Assembly: GCA_964036155.1 (NCBI GenBank)
Contig: OZ038423.1
Span: 310,001-374,000 of the forward strand
Direction: 5' to 3'
Length of the DNA stretch: 64,000 nucleotides
From: Diploscapter coronatus
Lineage: Eukaryota; Nematoda; Chromadorea; Rhabditida; Rhabditidae
Part shown: one piece after another, positions 56,201 through 64,000 of the stretch
Layout: each line of letters opens with the position of its first letter
Position numbering within the stretch: position 1 is the first letter of the stretch
Program-made: the position numbers and the translations under genes
Notes under the pieces: generated by a model
What the model saw: the letters and a program-made list of their open reading frames with translations, nothing else
What the model was told of the DNA's origin: nothing
Database searches by the model: none

Positions 56201-58732
56201 ACATATTCGTTTGTGAGATTTAACTCTAGGGTTATATGCTAGAAAATTTGAACGTATGTAAACCAAGTGTTGAATTAACACTTATTTTTAAATAGTTAAA
56301 AATTTACGCTTACAGAGACCCGCTGCTCCAGCCTACTCTAGCGGTGGATCCACGATGGTGTGCGCATTCGGACCTCCTGGACGTAAGTATTAGAAGTTTT
56401 GTGTGTTGTATTATACGATGATATCATTTGAAATGATTATACTCGTCTGAAAGATCGTTTGTGATTTGACAAATAGGAAGATATGATCATATATTGGGAT
56501 TTAAAACAATTGACTACATCAAATATGTTCGGCTCACATCGCAAATTTCAGCACCCGGACCCCCAGGTTTGGACGGAGGCCCAGGAATGTAAGTCTATTA
56601 GCCTTCGTAGCTTATATCTAAAAACTGAATTTCAGGGACGGAGCTCCAGGTACAATTTTCCTACTGATTTATCTTCAAATTTAACGTTATTATGTTTTAA
56701 AAAAACGCTTAAAAATGACGTTAAATGATGACTATTTTTTGCTAATGTTAGGTGGTGATGGAGCTCCTGGTGACGACGCTCACGCCGGAGGCAGCGGATA
56801 CGCTATGCCCGTCGAGCAATGCCAAACTTGCGCCCCAGCTCAGCCTGGCCAGCCCGGAAGGTTAGTCAATTTTTAACAATCTGGAAAGTTTTGTGTAGCG
56901 TCGTAACCATACATAGGACAGGGCTTAAGCCAAAATAAGCTTTATCGCGTACCCACTTATCTATTAAATTTCCATAGAAAAATGACATTTTCGCGCCCTC
57001 TCACCATATAGTTTTTTGCTTTGGCCGAGCGTCGGCCTAGGTCTGATGATGATGTTGAGAAAACATCCCTCCTAATCAGTTCTTACCCGTTATTATGGTT
57101 ATTACGCTACGAACTTCCCAGTATACCTCGGAATGAATGAATTTCTTTCGAAATACCTGATGATAAATTAAATATTTTCAGACCCGGAAACAAAGGAGTA
57201 AGAACTTTGGAGCTCTAAAAATAGCGGTAACCAACAAAGTGCTTGAATTTCAGCCTCCAGGAGCCCCCGGCATGCCTGGAAGCGGAGGCGGCGCTCCTCA
57301 GCCTGGAGTGAGTTTACAGATTTTGAACTTCGAGAATTTGATAGCCTAAATGCACTATCAAAGTCTTGGCTATTTAAACTTATAAACCCAAATAATTCAT
57401 GTACTTTTAGCCCCCTGGAGTGAGTCATCTAAACTATTGGTATTTTAGATATAAATTTTAATCGTTTTATTTAAGCCTCCCGGACCACCTGGGCAAGTTT
57501 CCTTCAATTTTCTATATAATAACTAATTAAATAATCAATCGAATTGCTCAATTTTCAGACCTCCTGGTGGCGATGGACAACCTGTAAGAGTTATTCATTT
57601 AATTAATATCTAAATTTAACTAATTTAGGGATCACCCGGCCAACCTGTAAATCAGTTAATTCCTAAAATTTATCGCATTTTCAATTTGATAGGGCCAGCC
57701 AGGAATGGTTATGGACGGACCAGCTATCACTGGAGCACCAGGACCTGTAAGCAACTTCGATTTAGGCTTATGCCCAATTTTAACCTATTTAAATTTTAGC
57801 AAGGACCACCCGGACCGTGAGTCGCTTCAATTTCAATATTTATACGCCAATGTTAAGCACGAAATTTCAGAGCTGGAGCACCAGGAGTATGACATTATTT
57901 TAAATTGCACAAATTCGGAGCCCATTTTATTAAACAAGGCCGAAAATGTTTAGACACGCGCACGCGTGTCTAACACATTTACAGTCCTGATTTTAAATCA
58001 TATTTTTAGTCGCCGGGAGCTCCAGGAGGCGGATCGGGAGGCGCCCCAGGACCGTAAGAAATTTCAATCGAAATCCCCGGTTTTAATAAGTTTAATTTCA
58101 GAATGGGAGATGCTGGGTAGGGTTTTAAATGCCTTGTTTTTTCTCTATAATTTAATCGCTGTTAAATAATAAAAATTGCGTATATTTTCAGAGCACCAGG
58201 AGCCCCAGGTCCTTTAATAGTCGATTTAAGCCTATATTTAGTGTTAATTTATGTTAAATTAACGCTGAATATTGTTGATTGGGGAAAAGTCGATATTCAT
58301 TCCACAATTAGAAATCGAATTTGAGAGCGAAATAGTGAGTTCGTAGAAGAGAAACGAGAGACGAGCAGCGTAATTTTTGAGTATCGACATGTTCTCTCCC
58401 AGTCAATAGTATCTCGTTTAAATCAACTATATCTTCATTTGCAGGAAATCCCGGAGGTTCGTTTTTAATTCAATTTTAAGCTTAAATACGAATTATTCAA
58501 ATTTCAGGCCCAGGACAACCTGTGAGTGGATTCGATTCTTATTCACAAATAGTCTCGCCTAATTCCCAAAAACCTTCTTAAAATGGAATTTTGCGCATAA
58601 TCTTGAATTTTAAAATATATATTCGACTTAGAACAGGATTAATTTCCTGCTTTTCAGGGACAGCCAGGAGGCAGTGGAAGCGGAGGCCAGTGCTCGCACT
58701 GCCCACCACCCAGAACCGCTCCAGGATATTAA
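53269..58732 (+). CDS. cuticle collagen split into 26 exons
   Basis: Predicted 386 residues. Exons: 53269-53321, 53588-53753, 54167-54253, 54302-54319, 54588-54665, 55539-55604, 56136-56198, 56316-56382, 56552-56588, 56636-56649, 56752-56860, 57182-57197, 57254-57307, 57411-57419, 57476-57492, 57559-57583, 57629-57646, 57693-57746, 57800-57816, 57871-57886, 58010-58053, 58102-58116, 58192-58208, 58445-58456, 58508-58521, 58658-58732; they sum to 1161 nt with no frame error. Order: short cytosolic start (MEKQTYMDAEEREINSLR), membrane anchor about 20-44, the N-terminal cuticle box ending in SNDLWNELER, a furin-type site SRIKR (82-86), a Gly/Tyr/His/Gln-rich stretch, then Gly-X-Y blocks interrupted by CAFG, QCQTCAPAQ and SHCPPPRTAPGY (cysteines for interchain links). 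Secreted to the apical extracellular matrix. Family call is secure; individual microexons (9-18 nt) rest on frame and Gly-X-Y register. The donor after 58208 (GTCCTT) is weak. Confidence 0.85.
54739..54861. repeat. MITE family H, copy 2
   Basis: GGCAGCCTGGATAATTCG and ATTTCGTTGCC at the left; GGGTAACGAAGGGACGAATT then ATTCAAATTCTC at the right; interior ACCAAATAGTATAG as in copy 1. Collagen intron 5. Confidence 0.7.
57493..57558 (+). other. GC-AG intron in the collagen gene
   Basis: After CCT GG at 57492 the intron starts GCAAGT and ends TTTTCAG. The join gives PPGPPG|PPGGDGQP, keeping glycine at every third position. The alternative GT at 57496 breaks the frame. Confidence 0.8.
57939..57987. 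repeat. MITE family E, short copy
   Basis: GGCCGAAAATGTTTAGACAC then GCGCACGC and GTGTCTAACACATTTACAGT: the same hairpin as 12307-12353. Collagen intron 20. Confidence 0.75.
58271..58410. repeat. MITE family D, copy 3
   Basis: ATTGTTGATTGGGGAAAAGT then CGATATTC at the left; GAGTATCGACATGTTCTCTC then CCAGTCAATAGT at the right; interior GAAGAGAAACGAGAGACGAG shared with copy 2. Collagen intron 23. Confidence 0.8.
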
Positions 58733-58811
58733 GCGGATTCGGCGAATTTCATTTGGCCGGGCAAAAACTACAATTTATATCTCTTTGCAAGACCAAAATA
58801 ATAACAGAGAT

Positions 58812-58817
58812 AATAAA
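58812..58817 (+). terminator. poly(A) signal for the collagen
   Basis: AATAAA 80 bases past the collagen stop. Confidence 0.55.
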
Positions 58818-58916
58818 TGTGCTGCAATTCAAAACGTTTCGTTACATTGTATTTGCAAGAGATCAATATTTGTTGTAAAAATGATGATATATCTAAAATT
58901 AGTTCAATATTGCAGG

Positions 58917-59087
58917 GCAGTTTGTAAATAACAGAATGACGAAACGCTTTCCTGTAATTGGCGAAACGGTCTTTTTCCACACTATCTCTTCCTTCTCTTA
59001 CTCTCTAACACGGCATTCCGTCATTTTGACACTTCGTCAAATATAAGAAAGTATTCCGTCATCTACAGGTTGTCTTTACAAACTGCC
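58917..59087. repeat. MITE family F, copy 2
   Basis: GGCAGTTTGTAAATAACAGA then ATGACGAAACGC at the left; CGTCATCTACAGGTTGTCTT then TACAAACTGCC at the right. The interior CACTTCGTCAAATA and TTCCGTCAT match copy 1 at 18715. Confidence 0.7.
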
Positions 59088-59366
59088 AATGGACAGCACC
59101 CTTCAATCAGAGAGAATACGGTGCATCGATTTTCATGAAAAGCCAACTTTTCCTAGTACATGTTTTTTTTTCAAAAGTTTCTCGTTAACTCGACGGTGTT
59201 TGTCCTCTCATTTCCAAGGTAACAAAATGGGTGTGGCTTGCAGCATCTGCATATTGTCCTCCATATGTCCTGAAAGGATCCTTACAATGCTATTTTATCA
59301 GTAAATTTAAGAACATCTCAGAGTTTCTCGTTCTAAATTTTTTAAATCTAAAGCTCTCAAGCACTT

Positions 59367-59447
59367 AATAAAAGTAGTAAGTAGTAAGCTTATTAATAAA
59401 GGTGATAAGCAAAAAGTTCAAGTTTTTGTTTACTACTTTTATTCATT
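59367..59447. repeat. inverted repeat
   Basis: AATAAAAGTAGTAAGTAGTA at the left, TTTGTTTACTACTTTTATT at the right; ends resemble those of 38222-38420 without GTACCAC. Confidence 0.6.
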
Positions 59448-59746
59448 GCCAAGCTTTCGGATTATTTTTTAACTAAGAACGTTTTCAGAATCTGATTCCC
59501 AACTTCGTGATCATTTAAATTGGTCATGCTTGGAATTCTAACACATTCAAAATTTAACGGAATATTTAATATTATTTAAACTTGATCCAATCTGATGTAA
59601 TAGCCATATTGTGCTAGTTAATAATTATGATTGAATGCCCGTTCTTATGCTTAAAAGCTGGAACCTCGGAAGACATCATAATATATGAAGTAATATTTTC
59701 GAACAGATTAAATAATTTAGAAACAAAATTTAGAATTAGTGAATGT

Positions 59747-60115
59747 GAATGTTTGATCGAAACGAGATCGAGCTGAACGCGTTCATAACTCAAAAGTGAT
59801 ATGAATTTTGCAAAAATTAGGTCCTGCCTGGAGTCGAACCAGGGTTACGAGATTCAGAGTCTCATGTGATAACCACTACACTACAGGACCTCTGTGGGCA
59901 CGAGAGATGAACGATATATATTAGTGTTGTAAGCTCCCTTATCGTCAGCGAAAAAGCAAACATTCGGGCGTCAGTTGTTTTTTTATTCACTGCCTTTTTT
60001 GTCTACCTTTCCTTCTTATAAAATCTCACAATCAGTTATCAGTTGCTTTGTTTTATCCGACTATAAGCTGTGTTATATTTTGTAATTAAACGAATAAAGT
60101 TCTTGGTATTTTCTA
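59747..60115. repeat. duplicated block with a tRNA gene, copy 1
   Basis: GAATGTTTGATCGAAACGAG at the left and TTGTAATTAAACGAATAAAG near the right are both found, in the same order and orientation, in 61407-61893; the tRNA and its flank ATATATATTAGTGTTGTAAG then CTCCCTTATCG are nearly identical. Confidence 0.85.
59819..59890 (-). tRNA. tRNA-Gln(CUG), copy 1
   Basis: 72-nt cloverleaf read on the minus strand: acceptor GGTCCTG/CAGGACC, D arm GTG/CAC with AGTGGTTAT (A-box), anticodon arm TGAGA-CTCTGAA-TCTCG giving anticodon CTG, T arm CCTGG-TTCGACT-CCAGG (B-box), discriminator U73 as in eukaryotic tRNA-Gln. No intron. All stems pair. Confidence 0.95.
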
Positions 60116-60179
60116 CTACTTGTGGCCTAGTAAGTACGTATATTTACATCGCTTCTTTAGTAATCCCCATGAGTGTGTC

Positions 60180-60199
60180 TGTTTGTTTGTTTGTTTGTG
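60180..60199. repeat. GTTT microsatellite
   Basis: TGTTTGTTTGTTTGTTTGTG, about five tetranucleotide units. Confidence 0.8.
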
Positions 60200-61406
60200 C
60201 ACGCTTATATCTAGAGATGTGATCATCCAATTGAGATGTGGTTTGCACCAAAAGACGCCCAATTTTCCCGCGGTGCAACGTATAGGTTGTTTAGGTTTGA
60301 CGAGATAATTGGAAAATTATCCTTATTAGAAGTGATTTCTACTTTAGTGAGTCGATTTCTTTCCATTTTTATGGGGGAAAAGGAGCTTGAAATTTTTGAC
60401 GAATTTTATAAAATGATATTAATGAGACAATTGAATGATAACAAAGAAATATTTTAAATCATTGATTGGATTTTTTAATTGGATAGTTTTAGTTTTATGA
60501 TTTGATGGATTTTCAGGAGGGAGAACTATGAAATAAAAATTTTGATAGTGTGAGAGAGTATGAGCATGAAAATGCCATTGATTATTTTGCTGATTAGACA
60601 ACAATTGCTTCAAGTTATCTTGAATTCGATGCCATAATTGGATTGTAAAAACATCAAATTTTCTGCAATTTAAAAGAAGAAAGATACATCGTATGCGCCA
60701 GCCAGTTTTCTGCAGCTATTGCGTACAATTCTAAATTTTCACAAATGTTATCGTTTACTTTGGTTTAGAAGGTTTACTATTATTATTAAGGGCAAAAATA
60801 CTGATGCTAGATTACATAAAATCATGTAGGTGCGCATTTATAGTTGTATCGTATACATAGAAGACCACGAGTTAAAAGTTATTAATCGTTGAACAATGGA
60901 TGCGTTTCATGAATGTCATATATCAACAGGCTGTCGGCGGAGATTTTATTTCATTTTATTGGCCGCGTAATTACCTATGTAAGGAGAGCCACGCGTAATT
61001 ATCCCGTAATCTTTGACAATGTGGCTAATGGAGATATACTGATATACTGCGTGCTCACTTTTCACGACTATTACAGAGGTCCGAGATTTATTGTCCCGGC
61101 TTCGTCGCTTCTGATATGATGTAGAACGATTTTGGGTAATTACACCCATTTCTAGTATATCAAATATTCCCCCAGAAGTAGTAATAAAATCCCTTTTGAA
61201 CGGGTGCTTTCTATAGTTATTAATATGGTAGTCTGAATAAACCCGTTACCGAGTAAGTTGTTATTGATTATCTTCAAGCGTTTGCATGTAGTCTAACTGT
61301 AACCCTATTAACATCCCACTTAAATGTTTACTGGTATAAGAAAGTAATACTTCCAAATGTTAAATAATTTATTGTTAGATAAAAAATGTAGAATTAGTAA
61401 ATGACG
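60200..61406. other. spacer between the two tRNA blocks
   Basis: About 1.2 kb, AT-rich, no gene or RNA recognised. Confidence 0.4.
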
Positions 61407-61893
61407 AATGTTTGATCAAGACGAGATCGAGCTGAACGCGTTCATATTTAATTGAAATAATGATGCTGGAAAATTAGGATATAATAGTGACCCTTGGTCG
61501 AGAAAACATTATTCCGCGAACATTCATATTTTTGGACTAAACAAATGAAATATGAGTTAGTTCATAACTCAAAAAATTATATGAATTTTTGCGAAAATTA
61601 GGTCCTGCCTGGAGTCGAACCAGGGTTACGAGATTCAGAGTCTCATGTGATAACCACTACACTACAGGACCTCTGCGGGCACGAGAGATGAGCGATATAT
61701 ATTAGTGTTGTAAGCTCCCTTATCGCCAGCGAAAAGGCAAACAGATTCGGGCGTCAGTTGTTTTTTTCTGATTCTCGACTTTTTTGGCTTACCTCTCCTC
61801 TTTATACGATCTCAGCTATCAGTTGTTTCGTTTTATTCGACTATAAGCTGTGTTCTATTTTGTAATTAAAAAGGAATCAAGTTTTTGGTATAG
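61407..61893. repeat. duplicated block with a tRNA gene, copy 2
   Basis: Same order as 59747-60115 but with about 115 extra bases between two copies of the GTTCATA motif, ahead of the tRNA. The duplication therefore has one later insertion or the other copy a deletion. Confidence 0.85.
61600..61671 (-). tRNA. tRNA-Gln(CUG), copy 2
   Basis: Base-for-base the same 72 nt as copy 1, including anticodon CTG and U73; the immediate 5' flank (higher coordinates) is also conserved for over 60 bases with a few changes. Confidence 0.95.
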
Positions 61894-62180
61894 CAAGAAA
61901 TCTATTTTGTATTTTGTTGTGAGTTATGTTAGCACGCATATTTCATAGTTTAAAGAAATTTATTAATCTAGCGATTCAAACAGAATTTTAATATTATTCT
62001 GGTTTCTTTTTACTGCCACCCTCTTTCACATATGAATCATAGAAAAACTTTCCGAATAAATACACGTATAAGACGTTATTTATAAAAATCGAGTTTTTTA
62101 TAAAGGGAAGTGGTACCCAAGAAGTTGACCCTCGAATTTCGAGCTGATTTTTTGTCCCTGGGGGTTTTCGACTACGCTGA
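61894..62180. other. spacer before the foldback
   Basis: No gene seen. The left arm of the foldback may begin inside this stretch, but its mate would lie beyond 64000, so it cannot be judged. Confidence 0.35.
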
Positions 62181-64000
62181 TGACGAATCTGACGGTTAAA
62201 ACCCGATCCGACCACTTGTTCCGTCTGTTCCGGAAGGTCCGCACCCGGTCGTTCCGGAAAATTATATTTTTGTTATTCTGCATGGAAAAAATTCAAATGT
62301 GATATCAAACTGCTCGTAGAGACCAGTTGAGCACGATTCTGAAGTGATCTCGTCGAAATGACACCGAATAAGGAAGTTGTGATGAACATAGTGAAACATG
62401 TGGAAAATGTCATATTGCTTTTCCGCGTTTTTTTAATTTTTAATTTTTTTAAAGTGCCGGATTCCGTGAGTTATTTATATCGGGAAGTAGCCCAGATCTT
62501 CTAGTTTCTGAAACACTTGACCGTTTTCCTATAGACTGCCCGCTAGTGGAGAAATGTCACTTCTTCGAAGAGTTGTCATGACTCATTTTTGCCTACATTT
62601 GATTTTAAAATTCATAACTTCCATAATTCTAAACCAAATTGAATGATTCTTTTTTTATTTGATAGCATTTAGTCTATAGATTATTAGGCAATAAAATAAG
62701 AATTTTTTAAAATATAAATTTCTGCAGAAATGCGCATTTTTGCGTCTTGATTGCGTACTTTTCGATCCGTACTGCCTTTACACGTAAATGACGTTGGAAA
62801 AATTCGTCCTTCCAGTATGTTATGTAGATGGACATGGTGAACAACTTTGTTCCAGGACCGACCTCGAATTCACATTAGTATGAGCTCCAAAATTTTTTGA
62901 AGTTCAATGACTAATTATTGCAAAATGCCGTTTGGACACTAAATTTCAAAAATTCATATCTCTCTATATGTGCACATTCTAGAATAATTTCTGGACAAAA
63001 ATTGATAAACTTGAAGAGCTCTACAAGATTCTATTAAAAATTCCAATTTTAACTCACATTACACATGTAAATACAGTACGGGTATATAGGGTAACTTAGG
63101 CTAATTTTTCCCGCCAAAATTAATTTCTAAAAAATTTATTTATATTTTTACTTTATTCTTCTACTCAATATCTACAAAATAAAAAAATAATCATGAAATT
63201 TTGTCTAGTACATAGGGAGATATGATTTTTTGAAAATAATGTGTAAAAAGGCATTATGCTGAATTTGGTCATTGAACTTCAAAAAATTCTGTAGTTGATA
63301 CGATAATGAATCCGAGGTCGTCCTGAAACAAAAGTTGTTCAGAATGTCACTCTAGACAACATATCGAAAGGACGAATTTTTCCAACGTCATTTACGCGTA
63401 AAAGCAGTACGGGCCGAAAAGTACGCAATCAAGACGCAAAAATGCGCATTTCTGCAGAAATTTATATTTTAAAAAATTCTTATTTTATTGCCTAATAATC
63501 TATAGACTAAATGCTATCAAATAAAAAAAGAATCATTCAATTTGGTTTAGAATTATGGAAGTTATGAATTTTAAAATCAAATGTAGGCAAAAATGAGTCA
63601 TGACAACTCTTCGAAGAAGTGACATTTCTCCACTAGCGGGCAGTCTATAGGAAAACAGTCAAGTGTTCCAGAAACTAGAAGGCCTGGGCTACTTCCCAGT
63701 ATAAATAACTCACGGAATCTGGGGCTTTTAAAAAATAAAAAAATTTAAAAACGCGAAAAACCGGTATGCCATTTTCCATGTATTTCACTATGTTCAGCAC
63801 GACTTCCTTATTTAGTGTCATTCCGACGAGATCTTTTCAGAGCCGTGCTCAGATGGTCTCTACGAGCATTTTGATACCAAATTTGAATTTTCCCATGCAG
63901 AATAACGAAAATAGAATTTTTTAAAACGACTGGGTGCGGATCTTCCGGAACAGGCGGAACAAGTGGTCGGATCGGGTTTTAACCGTCAGATTCGTAATCA
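62181..64000. repeat. large foldback (inverted repeat), right end cut by the window
   Basis: From 62181 (TGATGACGAATCTGACGGTT) inward, the sequence is mirrored from 64000 outward (AACCGTCAGATTCGTAATCA). Markers pair throughout: CGATCCGACCACTTGTTCC, GACTGCCCGCTAGTGGAG, GATTATTAGGCAATAAAATA, TCTGCAGAAATGCGCATTTT, AAATGACGTTGGAAAAATTC. Arms reach roughly 62990 and 63190, leaving a spacer of about 200 bases and giving arms of about 810 bp each within the window. There are scattered substitutions and small indels. No transposase frame is present. Confidence 0.9.

Larger units (their letters stand above)
58733..59818. other. 3' flank of the collagen, repeats but no gene
   Basis: Collagen poly(A) signal at 58812, two inverted repeats (58917, 59367); otherwise nothing recognised. 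Confidence 0.4.

Noticed and set aside
1..64000. Operon organisation
   Set aside because: Same-strand neighbours are generally spaced far more than the 100-400 bases usual for nematode operons, and their functions are unrelated.
1..64000. CRISPR arrays, bacterial operons or prophage
   Set aside because: No regularly spaced direct repeats; spliced eukaryotic genes throughout.

Overview
This window is nuclear DNA from a nematode, probably a rhabditid related to but not inside Caenorhabditis. The evidence is a cuticle collagen with a nematode N-terminal box and a furin-type cleavage site, two serpentine receptors resembling the Srh/Sri chemoreceptors, very short introns ending in TTTCAG, and adaptor and receptor genes with clear worm counterparts. 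Single ORFs capture little because most exons are 10-190 bp. I rebuilt the genes exon by exon from splice sites, reading phase and family alignment recalled from memory. No search was run.

Layout. 1-5009: a TLC-domain membrane-fluidity protein (TLCD1/2, fld-1-like, +). 6886-9774: a SNIP1-type FHA protein (+). 10604-11908: a decayed DD37D mariner element with intact ends. 12368-16838: a TGF-beta/BMP type I receptor kinase (-) with an altered HRD motif. 16839-21837: about 5 kb with no gene I can support. 21838-22710: a galaxin-like secreted di-cysteine repeat protein (-). 23726-27598: a tandem pair of chemoreceptors (-), one dead and one largely intact. 28654-28813: a U1 snRNA gene (+). 30226-33974: an ionotropic glutamate-receptor-like channel (-). 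34886-39529: a ZnT1/CDF-1-like zinc exporter (+). 40762-44352: an Act1-like death/SEFIR adaptor of IL-17 signalling (+). 45641-50003: a single-pass LRR receptor (+). 50981-52248: a calcineurin-B-homologous EF-hand protein (+). 53269-58732: a cuticle collagen in 26 exons (+). 59819-61671: two tRNA-Gln(CUG) genes (-) inside a duplicated block. 62181-64000: a foldback of about 1.8 kb that runs off the end of the window.

The genes look like an ordinary mixed euchromatic neighbourhood, not an operon or pathway cluster: neighbours are unrelated in function and spaced 0.5-5 kb apart. What binds the region together is its repeat content. At least eight short inverted-repeat (MITE-like) families recur, often inside introns, and many are also nearly palindromic.

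The most unusual features are: the collagen, whose Gly-X-Y domain is cut into microexons as small as 9 nt while staying in frame; four introns that must start with GC rather than GT to keep frame, one of them in that collagen; stop-free introns of about 42-45 nt; and the large foldback at the right edge.
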